A DNA stretch of 64,000 nt from Ascaphus truei (GCA_036426205.1 CM071569.1:285318418-285382417); one strand, 5' to 3'; shown: positions 1 to 9,895, numbered from the stretch's first letter. The notes: generated by a model from the sequence alone, not told the origin. A program made the numbers and translations.

Positions 1-1595
1 ACTTAGTCCATTTTTTGGAGGAATTCTTTTGATCTTTCACATATCATCAATACATGCTAAGTTTGCATAGGGATATCACTTCATATTCGTATTGTATGAT
101 ATCATGTATTATGTGCAATAGTGGGTATATTTTAGTGTGACATAGTATTGGGATATATCATGAGTTACTGGTCTCAGTTTTAGTTGTATTTCTATTAAAT
201 GTCTAATGTTTTGATGTCTGACAAACAAAAGCTTATGAATTTTTCAACCAATATATACTTTTTTTTGTGGGAGGTATATATGAAGTGCCACTATATACTG
301 CTTTCATTCTCCCCATGTTCTTTTCTCTCCTTTCTTCTGTTTTGTCATCTTTACGTATAGATGTTATAGGAGTTTTTTGAGCACCACCAAGTTCAGTGAG
401 AACAACATGAACAAATACCTCAAGGGGTTACGTACCCACCACACGATCACGTTCATTGGTTAGAAGTGGAGGCAAAGATGTTTGTATACCGACTGTGCAA
501 GTGTATGCTAATGTTGATATTCTAGTGTGCTGCAAAATATATCGGTGCTTTATAAATAAATCATAATAGCAATAATTTCAGCTTTATTAATTATTAACGG
601 CCGTTAGCATTAACAAGAGCTTGGCACTGTGTTATTCTACTGGCTACGTGCTTGGCTACAGAGACAATATTTTACGATACTAGGAGGCTGAAAGATATCC
701 GCCCTTAAAACGTAAGCCTGTGATATTCGCGTGTACAGTACACGTGTGCATATTTCCTGAAACAGGAAATAACTATGCGGATAGTTAATATTCTCTCCGT
801 GCGTTGTGAGAAATGTCATGCAGTTATCATGCATTCTAGTTATACTGTATACATATTGAAATGAGGTGGAACTATTTCTAAGCGCAGGGAAGACCATTGT
901 ATTGTATGCAGGATAGGGGTCTGAGTGAGAAATATATTGTTTACTCCGCTCGCACCTAGAAAACTCTTTAATGGAAACAGGTGAAATTATTTTAAATCTG
1001 GGCTATTTCCATCATTCTAAAATTAGCTTTCTGCTTCACAGGAATATGTCTGTTCATTATTATAATTCCCCTTCCTCACACCTCTATACTCAAAACAGAA
1101 GGAATAATTACTTGCTGTATGCTCTTAAGGGGTATTCCGGGTGGCACTTTTTTTTTTAAATACAGAATTTGACTACCTTTAAGGAAAAGTAAGTACCCAA
1201 GCTGCCGATCGATCCGCTCTCCTGTGATCGATCGGCAAAGATCACTCTCCCTGGGTTCACGTAATGGCTGACTTTGAATCTGTCCTGCAGTCAGTGGAAC
1301 ATAACAACTACGTTATAACCAGTGCTCTGTACATTAAAACTCATTAAAATGACATTAAGAGTTGGAAAACGGGAAACAAATGCAGTCAGGATTATCTCAT
1401 ACTAAAGAACTGATATATATAAAAAAAAATATGTCTTTTAATACGCCTTTCTTTCTTCCTTTCTTTCTCAAACACACTCTCTCTTTCCCTTTGTTATCTG
1501 ATATTACTCTTGTTTCCTGAACATATGTTTGTAAACGTGTATAGCCTGGCCTATCGGTAGCTATTTCTTTTTCTGGGCCTTTCCTCTGTCAGTCC
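1..1595. other. AT-rich intergenic sequence, no gene seen
   Basis: I see no coding region, RNA gene or recognisable transposon here. The open frames are short and unrelated to any family I recognise. The only local structures are a perfect 12-bp hairpin at 1203-1237 and a pyrimidine-rich CTTT/CTTC run near 1447-1495. Confidence 0.5.
1203..1237. repeat. Perfect 12-bp inverted repeat (hairpin)
   Basis: The arm TGCCGATCGATC (1203-1214) is followed after an 11-nt loop by its exact reverse complement (1226-1237). It contains overlapping GATC/CGATCG motifs. No T-run follows, so it does not look like a terminator. It may be the remnant of a MITE. Confidence 0.6.
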
Positions 1596-2342
1596 TGTTA
1601 GTGCACGCAGTGGAAAGGTTAATTCCACCATTAGGCCTGCATGTGTATTTCAGCCTTGAATGTTGTATCAATATTCGAGGGTGGGCCTTGCAACTCTGAG
1701 GCTGTCAATCTAAGGGGTGGATATTGGTTGGAACGCCCCCTACTGTGTGTGGGCCAATCTGTATCCGGCTCTGGCTTGTACTGAGTCAGAGTTAGAGACA
1801 CTCCCCAAGGATGTTCAAATTGGGACATGCCTCCTAAATTAGAGTGTCAGTTAGTGTTCAGTTAGTTAGGGTTGAGACAGGGAGGAGACAACATATGAAG
1901 AAACCGTCTCTCCCTTCCCCATGCTACCAGGGGGAGGGAGGGGATATCATGCCGCTTAGGCCAAGAGAATAGGAAGCAGGGATGAGAATGAGTAATGCAG
2001 GAGAGAAGTGTTACTCTGTTATGGAACTGCTGAATAAAGAGAGAGAAAATACATTGATGTGTGGCTTCATGTCTCTGGGTATGAAGGAGTGTCAGTGAGT
2101 ATCCATCCCCTGCAGATCTACAGGAGATCCTCACTGGCTGGAGGCACTGCACCATCAGAAGATACCAGAGATCAAGGTAATATGTCCCCCCCTGTTCCCT
2201 GTCCTGGTTCTCCCCACACCACCGCGGAGCCCTCAGACTCCTGTTACCAGCAGGTTACAGCACCACTACACCTGAAGTAGCCAGAGAAGGAGATTACCCC
2301 CCCCCCCCAATCTCACTTAGGGTGGGGGATAAAAGGGTTACA
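1596..2342 (+). mobile_element. LTR-like repeat, family A copy 1
   Basis: The sequence begins TGTTAG and ends GGGTTACA, with an AATAAA-type signal inside (near 2033). It is followed by a GGAGGCACTG motif and a segment that recurs at 40550-41256 in the same order and orientation. Shared blocks include GGGTGGGCCTT, CTGTTACCA and CACTTAGGGTGGGG. The length (about 750 bp), TG...CA ends and poly(A) signal suit a solo LTR. No target duplication is seen. Its right end lies only 4 bp (CATG) from the next LTR, giving a GTTACA-CATG-TGTAAC palindrome. Confidence 0.5.
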
Positions 2343-2346
2343 CATG

Positions 2347-2938
2347 TGTAACGGTTTTTCTGGACCCTCCTGACCCACCCAATCTCAGATTGGCCCCTGT
2401 GGTCTAACCAGTCCCCATTACATGGATGTGTCTGGTGGTGCGCCTGTTGGCTACAGGACTCCTGAGTCTCCCGCATGATGTTGTTATGGGGAATGTAAGC
2501 CAGACAGGCAGCTGAGGTAGTGTGCTTGAGTCCTTTTTGTTGGTGCAGCGCCTCCACCTCATCAGGATTCCTGTGTCCGCAGGGGAATGGTTCTAATGAG
2601 GACCTCCTCCGTGGTGCCTTCCTCTGCTGAGTAATTCCAGACTCACACATGAGGGTGTTGGTGAATAAGGGCATCTTTATTGATGGTTCAGGCAGACTTC
2701 CCCTGTGGGACCTATATCTAGTGGCCGCCGCTCTTGAAGCTCATTGCACATTCAAGATGGGGGCTCCCTGCAAAGGGAGCCGCTGGGGACATCCGGCGAC
2801 CAGGTCGCCCTGCCTGACCGCCTGCAACCCTCTTCATCACTACCAGTGCTCGCCGAGTGCATGCGCACTCCTCCGCCGGTAGCCGTGCGCTCCCGAAGGA
2901 ATGGGGGCAGAGAAGCCCAGAGTGGGAACCTGGCCACA
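2347..2938 (-). mobile_element. 3' LTR of the outer gypsy element, with adjoining polypurine tract
   Basis: Read on the minus strand the LTR runs from TGTGGCCAGG to CCGTTACA (592 bp). It is preceded by the purine-rich tract CACCAGGGGAGAA (complement of about 2939-2951), as expected for plus-strand priming. An AATAAA signal lies on the minus strand at 2676-2681. No second copy exists in the window, so its boundaries rest on TG/CA ends, the PPT and position after the pol gene. Confidence 0.65.
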
Positions 2939-3477
2939 TTCTCCCCTGGTGAAAATCACAACAGCCCTGCTTGGGAACAGTGTAACATATACCATCACAG
3001 AAGTTATATAATGAGAATGCAACATATATACAACTTAACACATGACTCTGCTTTACATGAGGTTATACATCTCAGTAAACATTACAATCACAGATTTGAT
3101 CTTACTTTGAGACCACTGCTGAGCCTCATAGTGGGGTGGCCCAATTGTATCGTAGGTTACCCAGTTTGGAGGGTAGCCTGTTTTTGCGAAGCAATTCTTC
3201 CACTTCCTCTGGGGAGTAAGGTACATAGTCCTGAGGCTCAGTATCTCCCATTGGGGGTACTAGTGTCTCTGAAAAGTCTCTTTGTGTCTTCTAGGGTCCA
3301 AAGGGTGGCTCATTGGAGCCACCGGAGTAGGCGTTGTTTCTCAGGGCCCTTTAACCATTGCTCGTTTGGGAGGTGCCCCTTGGTTTCGGGGTGCCCTTTG
3401 AGAAGGTCCCTCCATAGGATCCTCTGCTGTTTCGTTGACTGTCTCTTCACCGTCCCTGGAATTCTCAGTGGTCTCGT

Positions 3478-3856
3478 TTATAGTGTTCTCGTTGTCTTCC
3501 AATTGTTCCGGCTTACGTCTAGTGGTGTTGTCGGTATCTCTGGTTTGTCACCCCCCACTTGTGGGATAGGCAGGAGTTGATTTCGGTGCCAGACCCTTAC
3601 CCAGGAGTCCCGGTATCTAGGACTCAACTTCGAACACTCCATCTCGTAGACGGTCGGCCAATTTATGTTTCCTGGTGATTCCGAGGTTACAGATGAGCAC
3701 GGCGTCTCCAGGACGAATCTCCCGATGTCTGACGTTATGGTCATAGCGCCTTTTATTGTTGGCGTTCAGCTGGGAAGAAGACTTTTCGGCTAACTGATAA
3801 GCCTGTTGCAAGCTTTCCTGGAGTCATTGCACATATTTGAAGTATGTCATATTGTG
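3478..3856 (-). pseudogene. Integrase C-terminal domain of the outer gypsy element
   Basis: The frame ending at 3617 carries the integrase C-terminal motif pattern seen in gypsy elements: a long helix with NKRRYD, then REIRPGDAVLI, NLG, KHKLADR and FEVES. This small beta-barrel-like region follows the catalytic core and helps bind DNA. A shift of frame leads into a segment (3744-3478) with VWHRNQLLPIPQV, the usual junction to the pol tail. The sequence starts at the target duplication of the inserted inner element, so its upstream half lies 6 kb away beyond 9895. It is non-functional because of that split and further frame breaks. Confidence 0.8.
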
Positions 3857-3860
3857 TACT

Positions 3861-4368
3861 TGTGGCAGGACGGCCTGTAGCCGAGGTCAGGGAACAGTCC
3901 ACACGTGTAGTTTCAGGATAACGAAAACGTTCAGTGGCTTTATTTCTCCACAGCATAACATAACATGTGGGTACACTGTCCCTTTAAACACCAAAACAAA
4001 TCCTGCTCCACATTGGGAGAACTGACTAACACTCCAGGCCTATCTAGCAGGTTGGCTGGCTAAACCATTTACCAAACCATAAGTGTATATTAAGCAGTCA
4101 GGAAAACAAATGAACAATTCTTACTTTGGTTGGAAGAGTTAGTTTGGTGAATCCGTCTGGCTAGCAGCTCACATAGCAGAGTTCTCTTGTCTAAGGCAGC
4201 CAGCTACTGCCAGTAACAACATCATTTTATACCTTGCTGGTTATCAGGTGTCAGCTTACATCCTGATTACCTAGCTTCCTCCTGAGTTAACCTTCTGAGT
4301 GCTGGATGAAGCACTCAGACATATGTTTCCTAGGCATAACTGATAGGGGTTGACTTCACCCTGTCACA
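3861..4368 (-). mobile_element. 3' LTR of the Gmr1-like element
   Basis: The 508-bp LTR has TG/CA ends (TGTGACAGGG...CCTGCCACA on the minus strand). It carries TATAAAA at 4225-4231 and AATAAA at 3939-3944, both on the minus strand, about 285 bp apart. It matches 8891-9890 except for 8 substitutions and the 486-492 bp insertion in the latter. Confidence 0.92.
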
Positions 4369-4382
4369 TACCTCCCCTGTTT
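4369..4382 (-). other. Polypurine tract of the Gmr1-like element
   Basis: The minus strand reads ACAGGGGAGGTA immediately before the 3' LTR start TGTGACAGG. Its position and composition suit the primer site for plus-strand DNA synthesis. Confidence 0.75.
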
Positions 4383-5223
4383 GTGTGTGGCTAGGGTCCC
4401 ACATGGCTGAAGCCCGACCCTCCACTCCTTTTCTTGACAAATAATCGGCATTTCCATGGTCCTTTCCAGGTCTATACTGTATATCAAAAGAGAAGGGTTG
4501 GAGGGCCATTTACCACCTGGTCAACCTTGAGTTTGTGTCCTTCATGGTGTTTAACCATTTCAAGGGCGCATGGTCAGTGACCAGGGTGAAGTGTACTCCG
4601 GCGACATAATGTCTCAGGGCCTCAATTGCCCATTTTACAGCGAGGCACTCCTTCTCAATGACGGAATACCTCACTTCCCTTCGGAACAGCTTCCGGCTGA
4701 TGAATAATAGGGGGTGTTCAACACAATCAAATTGCTGGGACAGCATTGCTCCCAGTCCTACCTCTGAGGCATCCGTCTGGATGATGAAGGGCTCTTTAAA
4801 ATCTGGGCTCTGAAGAGCGGGGCCCTCTGACATGCACTTTTTTAGCATGTCAAAGGTGTCTTGGCACTCCCTAGACCATTTAACTTGGGTCAGGGCACTC
4901 TTTTTTGCCAGATCTGTTAGGGGTGCAGAAATTTCAGAAAAATTGGGGATCAACCGCCTGTAATACCCTGCTAACCCCAAAAGGGAGCGGACCTGTGTCT
5001 TTGTCTGTTGGGTGGGGACTTCCTTTATGGCAACCACCTTGCTAGCTAGTGGCCTTACTATCCCTCCCCCAACGGCATAGCCCAAGTATTTTGTAGTGGA
5101 TTTACCCAGGGCACATTTTTTTGGATTTGCAGTGAGCCCTGCTTCTCTTAAGGACGTTAGGACTGCCCTTAACCTTTTTATATGAGACTGCCAGTGTCTG
5201 CTATAGATGACAATGTCATCCAA
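4376..5223 (-). pseudogene. Reverse transcriptase C-terminus and RNase H (Gmr1-like pol)
   Basis: The segment opens at the RT catalytic box YLDDIVIYS (about 5229-5203), then the thumb/connection with KCALGK, YLGYAV and VRSLLGLAGYYRRLIPNFS, typical of Ty3/gypsy RT. RNase H follows with its acidic residues in QTDASEVGLGAML, SVIEKECLAVKWAI and LVTDHAPLKWL. An in-frame TAA follows LTRW near 4508. Beyond it the same frame continues with QPFSFDIQYRPGKDHGNADYLSR, so the pol protein once ran to the polypurine tract. RNase H would remove the RNA strand during reverse transcription in the cytoplasmic particle. Unlike most gypsy elements no integrase follows: pol ends at the PPT. Confidence 0.9.
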
Positions 5224-5267
5224 GTAGGCCGCGGCATATGTCCTATGGGGTCATAGTACCTTGTCCA

Positions 5268-5555
5268 TTAACCTTTGGAACGTGGCTGGAGCCCCATGTA
5301 ACCCAATGGCATAGTGACGAATTGGTATAAACTGAGAGGGGTGGCGAAGGCAGTTTTGCATTTGGATTCTTCCGCTAGAGGTATCTGCCAATATCCTTTC
5401 GTGAGATCTAGGGTGGAGATATACTCTGCTTTACCAAGAGAGTCAAGCAATTCATCCACCCTAGGCATTGGGTATGCATCGAATCTGGATACAGCATTTA
5501 CCTTTCGTAGATCCACACAAAACCTCACCTTCCCATCTGGTTTAGGGACCAACAC
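5268..5555 (-). pseudogene. Reverse transcriptase palm/fingers (Gmr1-like pol)
   Basis: The frame shows [33 protein letters not shown] and the first catalytic aspartate in [14 protein letters not shown], the hallmark RT motifs of Ty3/gypsy elements. A one-base deletion near 5310-5325 shifts the frame just before the expected [15 protein letters not shown] segment, which is present in the next frame. A TGA then interrupts that segment near 5253, apparently a CGA-to-TGA change. Upstream it is separated from the next block only by an in-frame TGA near 5564, where a Cys codon would be usual. So the original RT was continuous and decayed by point mutations. Confidence 0.9.
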
Positions 5556-5564
5556 TATAGGGCT

Positions 5565-6551
5565 TCACCATTCGCTGTGGGACTCCTTGATCACGCCCAA
5601 TTCCAACATGTCTATTATCTCCCTCTCTACCAGGTCTTTTCGGCCCTCTGGCAATCTATAGGGACGGGACCGTACTTTTACGCCAGGTTCTGTCTCAATC
5701 CTATGGGACACTAAATCAGTCTGCCCTGGCAGCTCAGAAAAAACATCTGGGAACTGGTCACATAATTCTAGTAGGTCTGACCTTTGTTCCGTTGTTAACT
5801 GCCCTCCCATGGGAACCTGATAGTCATTGTACGTACTACCCTTTGGAAGCTGTGGACCCAAATCCGTCTCTCCTTCCCGAGGGTGGATGAACAGCGATCT
5901 CATCGTTTTCCAGGGTTTCAGGAGGTTTACGTGGTAGATTTGTTTACCCTTCCTGGACCCTGGTTGAGAGATCTCATAGTTCACCTCCCCGGTGCAGCGG
6001 AGAACTTGGAAAGGACCCTGCCACTTCGCAAGAAGTTTACTCTCTGATGTCGGTAGTAGTAGCATCACTTGGTCCCCAGGTTGGAAGACCCTCAAGCGGG
6101 CATTTTGGTTGTACGGCCTCTCTTGACGTTCTTGAGCAGATTTGAGGTTTTCCTTAGCAAACCAACCTATCATGTCTAGGCGGTTTCTAAGGTCTATGAC
6201 ATACTGAAGGGTATTCTTGGAGGGGGAGGGCTCCTCCTCCCAGGATTCCTTCAGTAGGTCGAGAATACCCCGAGGTTGGCGTCCATATAGGAGCTCAAAC
6301 GGGGAGAAGCCTGTGGATGATTGGGGAACTTCTCGTACCGCAAACAACAGGAAAGGGAGAAATTCATCCCAAGCTCGCTTTTCAGTGTCCACAAACTTCC
6401 TAAGCATGGTTTTTAAAGTACGGTTAAACCTCTCTACCAATCCATCAGTATGAGGATGGTAGACTGAGGTCCGGACGGATTTTACCTCCAATAACTTCAG
6501 GACATCCTGCATTAACTTTGCCATGAAATTTGTTCCCTGGTCAGTTAACAT
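5565..6551 (-). pseudogene. Integrase catalytic core and C-terminus, then RT N-terminus (Gmr1-like pol)
   Basis: The block begins with LTDQGTNF, holding the second catalytic Asp of integrase. The catalytic Glu follows in HTDGLVERFNRTL, about 35 residues later (the D-35-E spacing). Then come helices with LPFLLFAVREVPQSSTGFSPFELLYGR and a C-terminal DNA-binding-like module with FQPGDQVMLLLP and QIYHVNLLKPW. In the same frame the protein runs on through a linker into the RT N-terminus with YRLPEG and GVIKESHSEW. This physical fusion of the integrase C-terminus to the start of RT is the direct evidence for integrase-before-RT order. An in-frame TAA separates it from the upstream block. Confidence 0.92.
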
Positions 6552-6554
6552 TAC

Positions 6555-7751
6555 TTAGGGAAGTCCTCCCTGAGAGAACAGTTCTAACAGCCTGTGAGCA
6601 ACCTGTTTAGCAGTGGCTGATCTCAGAGGGAAGGCCTCAGGATATCTGGTGGCATAATCTACAACAACGAGTATAAATTTAGGTCCCTTCGCAGACGGTT
6701 CTAAAGGTCCGACCAGATCTACCCCAATTCTCTCGAATGGGACGGCTACCAAGGGCAGAGGGACCAAGGGAGCCGGCTTCTGTCCTTTTTGGCTAGTTAA
6801 CTGGCATTCAGGACATGTCTCACATAGTTTCATGATGTCACTATGTATGCCTGGCCAGTAAAACCGGGACGAGATGCGGTCCGTGGTCTTATCTCTGCCC
6901 AAATGACCACCCCATGGGAGAGTATGGGCTAGGGTGAACACTGTTTTAATCAAACCTTTAGGGACTAGCATCTGTCGAATGACCTCCCCTGTTTGTGTAA
7001 CCTTATTCACACGATGTAGGATGTCATTCAACAGTTCAAAATGTGGAAACACTCTTACACCTTGTTCATCCATTATCTTGTTGTTGACCTGTACCACCTT
7101 CTCATATTGTCTAGCCAGAGCTGGGTCTTCCCTCTGCCTCTGACGGAAGTCAGGAAGATCCAGGTCTGGCAAAATTCCCGTATCTATCTGTTCCCCACCC
7201 TGGTCATCTCCGGCCATGACCTGCAGTTCTTTGGGCTGACTAATGTTACCAAGAGTCCCAGCCTTTCTTAACCAGTCCTCTTTTTCCTCATGTCTCTGTT
7301 TACGTGTCTTTGGGACGTGGTGTCTACGGGGAAAAATCTCTGGGGAAAAAGGAAACAAGTCTCCGGGCTTCTCCGGTACCAGAGAAGTAGGCTCCGTAGG
7401 AGTAGGGGCCAACAATGTTTCGAAGTAGGGCCAGTCTCGGCCAAGTAGAACAGGAGCAGGTAGCCAGGGAGCAACTTCCACGAGTAGGCTAGCCTCTTGA
7501 TCCTTGATACGCAGTAGAATGTTCGCCGTCGGGTATCTCTTTGTATCCCCATGGATACACTCGATATTCCAATGAGAGTCATAGGATAGTCTGTTGCTTG
7601 GAATTAGGCCCTCTAGGATCAGGGTTTTTCCAGATCCCGAGTCCAGCATGGCTTTTACTATTTTCCCCTCCAGAGATGCTGGGATTAACCACGGATTGTG
7701 GTCCCCTCGGAGAGAAGCTGTGGCAGTGGTTCTGCCATATGAACAGTCCAT
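6555..7751 (-). pseudogene. Protease and integrase N-terminal half (Gmr1-like pol)
   Basis: This is the longest open frame of the element (398 codons). The aspartic protease signature AMLDSGSGKTLI is at residues 35-46 (active Asp about 37), with a flap-like strand and LLGRDWPYF downstream. The integrase zinc-binding domain is at about 276-316: HTLPWGGHLG gives the two His and CPEC the two Cys. The core starts with FERIGVDLVGPL (first catalytic Asp about 345) and YATRYPEAFPL. The frame stops at GLP-TAA and resumes in phase with the second catalytic Asp, so only one nonsense change separates the halves of integrase. The usual start lies in the upstream gag region. The start given is only the first in-frame Met. 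Confidence 0.92.
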
Positions 7752-8132
7752 CTCATCATCTCCTGAGTCCGCAAACTCGGTTGTCAGCGGAAGCTCTTGA
7801 TGGGGTTCGGTGTTTGGACTTCTCCGCTGTTGGATGGGATCCTTCCTTCTGGTTGGTGGTTGTATCCTCTACACCGGATGGGTGACGGAAGTCCAGGTTC
7901 TCGGGGAATACTGTGGGTGGCAGCCTCCCTTGAGTGATCCAATGGCCTCGGACCCGGGACGGGCGTCTCTGCGGGAGTTTGTACCAGGAACCCTCCGAGA
8001 TGGGAAAGGGTCTACCGAACGGATTGACTGGATCTCCCGAGCTGGCGGGTTGTAGACCCCTCGATTGTCTGCTCTCCTGCCTCTGGCATCACCGGAAACA
8101 ACTGGTGTTTGCATGGACCGTTCCCAGCTATC
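7752..8132 (-). other. Gag C-terminal/linker region, frame uncertain
   Basis: This stretch joins the SCAN-like gag block to the protease. It contains short open frames (for example 8114-7869, with Arg/Pro-rich composition) but no CCHC zinc knuckle is visible in any frame. It was probably coding in the intact element, and frameshifts make the reading uncertain. Confidence 0.5.
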
Positions 8133-8889
8133 CTATTGGGTGTCGTCGCCAAGGAAGTTTTCCACCAAGCGGACCGCTGAATCCAGGGAAAATGCAGCGT
8201 GTCTTTTTACCCAGGAGCGGGAGGAGGGGGGCAGTGTCTGTATGAACTGCTCGAGCACAAACTGTTCAAGGATCTCTGCCTTGGTATGCTTCTCTGGTTG
8301 TATCCACCTGGTACATAAGTTTACAAAGCGGTGGGCTACGACCCGGGGTCTGTCTCTGTTTGTATATTTCACTGTCCGGAACCGCTGTCGGTAGGTCTCT
8401 GGAGTGAGGCCTAGGCGATCCAGAATAGCAGCCTTTAGTTGCTGATAGTCCATGGCCTCGTCTGCTGGAAGAGCCTGGTAGGCTGCCTGAGCTTCTCCTA
8501 TGAGGAGCCAGAGTCGTTACCCAGCGATCAACTGTCCAGCTGTGGGCCGTGGCTACCCTTTCAAAAGTGACTAGAAATGCCTCTGGGTCTTCGGTTGGCT
8601 TCATTTTAGGCAGCATCACCGGTGAGTTATTTGGAATCTCTGGTCTGCCTGGGGCTGGGCCTTCAACCAGCAGTTGGAGTAGCTTTTCCTCTCGCCGTGC
8701 CTGTTGCTCATCTTGCTGGGCTTGTCGCTCAGCTTGCTTGGCCTGCCATTCTATTTGCTGGGCCTGTTGCTCAGCTTGTTTCTCTGCTAGCTGGAGCTGT
8801 TGCTCAAGGAACTGAGAAAAATGTCTCCATTTTTTTTTGTGTGGCCCTTCAGATACAGGGGCCGTCCGACATCCCACTTCTGACACCAC
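8133..8889 (-). pseudogene. Gag-like protein with SCAN-like capsid segment, frameshifted
   Basis: The first frame (from about 8889) starts with a Gln/Glu/Ala-rich heptad-like coiled coil (residues about 25-72), followed by the capsid-type motif EDPEAFLVTFERVATAHSW. Near 8510-8520 the frame breaks. The second frame (8453-8133) holds DRLGLTPETYRQRFRTVKY, WIQPEKHTKAEILEQFVLEQF and LPPSSRSWVKRH. This reproduces the SCAN-domain pattern (RFR...Y, L..LC..W..PE.HTKEQILELLVLEQFL, LP....WV..H). It would be the capsid C-terminal dimerisation region of the particle. The SCAN link is established for Gmr1-like gag. The assignment here is by motif pattern only. Confidence 0.85.
8871..8888 (-). other. Primer binding site complementary to tRNA-Leu
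   Basis: The plus strand reads ATCCCACTTCTGACACCA, which equals the 3' end of vertebrate tRNA-Leu plus CCA as I recall it. The minus strand therefore carries the 18-nt complement, two bases inside the 5' LTR (LTR edge at 8891). A similar site lies at 53376-53392. Confidence 0.85.
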
Positions 8890-9224
8890 CTGTGGCAGGA
8901 CGGCCTGTAGCCGAGGTCAGGGAACAATCCACACGTGTAGTTTCAGGATAACGAAAACGTTCAGTGGCTTTATTTCTCCACAGCATAACATAACATGTGG
9001 GTACACTGTCCCTTTAAACACCAAAACAAAACCTGCTCCACATTGGGAGAACTGACTAACACTCCAGGCCTATCTAGCAGGTTGGCTGGCTAAACCATTT
9101 ACCAAACCATAAGTGTATATTAAGCAGTCAGGAAAACAAATGAACAATTCTTACTTTGGTTGGAAGAGTTAGTTTGGTGAATCCGTCTGGCTACCAGCTC
9201 ACATAGCAGAGTTCTCTTGTCTAA

Positions 9225-9713
9225 GGGCTGGGACCCACTGCGCTCGATGGCGTGGACGGCCGCGCGAGCGTTCCCCACCAGCAGGGGAATCCTCCCTAGC
9301 CGGTCCCTGTCCCCCCTCGCTGACGGCTGACTACGCACTGTGACGCGTCAGCCGGCAGGGGATTCAAGAAAATTGTGATCCCAAGCGGTGACGCGTCACG
9401 TGGTGCGCTGATGAGCCAATCAGCGGCGGGGGCGGGAGCTGTCATCAGGCAGCTTCCTACTCAAGGTAGTGTGTGTTTTTGTGGCAGAAGAGGGAGGGAG
9501 CTGCTTACCTTACAGCAGCCCGCAGCAGCTCCCTCCTGCAGCCCGAGCCCGTGGAGGGAGAGAGGGGGGGGGAGTAGCGGGTCCCTCCGCTCAAGCCGTC
9601 CACCTCCCGCTCCGGCTCCCGCTCCCTACAGACCGCATATCACGGTCTGTGTCTGTCAGCGCCCTGCCTGTCTGCAGTGCGGGCGCGCTGACTGAGGGAG
9701 CGGGGCCTTAGCC
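9225..9713. mobile_element. GC-rich Harbinger-type MITE inside the LTR
   Basis: The uninterrupted LTR reads GTCTAAGGCAG. Here the insert is flanked by TAA on both sides (9222-9224 and 9714-9716), the TWA target preference of PIF/Harbinger elements. The ends are GGGCTGGGACCC and the inverse of GGCTAAGGCCCC. A related element with TAA duplication is at 40207-40542. No coding capacity is recognised. The class is inferred from the target duplication only. Confidence 0.7.
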
Positions 9714-9746
9714 TAAGGCAGCTAGCTACTGCCAGTAACAACATCA

Positions 9747-9753
9747 TTTTATA
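9747..9753 (-). promoter_or_regulatory. LTR TATA box (TATAAAA)
   Basis: TATAAAA on the minus strand in U3, duplicated at 4225-4231 in the 3' LTR. The MITE boundary lies about 34 bp downstream, where transcription would be expected to start. Confidence 0.6.
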
Positions 9754-9895
9754 CCTTGCTGGTTATCAGGTGTCAGCTTACATCCTGATTACCTAGCTTC
9801 CTCCTGAGTTAACCTTCTGAGTGCTGGATGAAGCATTCAGACATATGTTTCTCAAGCATAACTGATAGGGGTTGACTTCACCCTGTCACAGTACT

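Larger units (their letters stand above)
3861..9890 (-). mobile_element. Gmr1-like Ty3/gypsy retrotransposon (gag-PR-IN-RT-RH), nearly complete
   Basis: This minus-strand element is bounded by two LTRs (3861-4368 and 8891-9890) and flanked on both sides by GTACT (3856-3860 and 9891-9895). It has a tRNA-Leu primer binding site beside the 5' LTR and a polypurine tract beside the 3' LTR. Reading 5' to 3' the coding order is gag with a SCAN-like segment, protease, integrase, reverse transcriptase and RNase H. Most Ty3/gypsy elements place integrase last. The integrase-first order is known from the Gmr1 lineage, whose gag is considered the source of the vertebrate SCAN domain. The copy is inactivated by a frameshift in gag, a one-base deletion in RT and at least four in-frame stops in pol. 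The LTRs differ at only 8 sites outside a MITE insertion, so it is recent. Confidence 0.9.
8891..9890 (-). mobile_element. 5' LTR of the Gmr1-like element, interrupted by a MITE
   Basis: Its outer parts match the 3' LTR with 8 substitutions. A roughly 490-bp MITE sits between the U3 promoter (TATA on the minus strand at 9747-9753) and R-U5. The right edge is followed by the GTACT target duplication. Confidence 0.92.

Noticed and set aside
1203..1237. Rho-independent terminator
   Set aside because: The hairpin has no T-run, and the window is eukaryotic.
2744..3580. 278-codon plus-strand frame
   Set aside because: It lies antisense across the 3' LTR, polypurine tract and pol tail of the outer gypsy element, and has no domain of its own.
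9375..9711. CpG-rich promoter with short exon
   Set aside because: The GC-rich block coincides exactly with a MITE inserted in the LTR and has TAA duplications. No gene follows.
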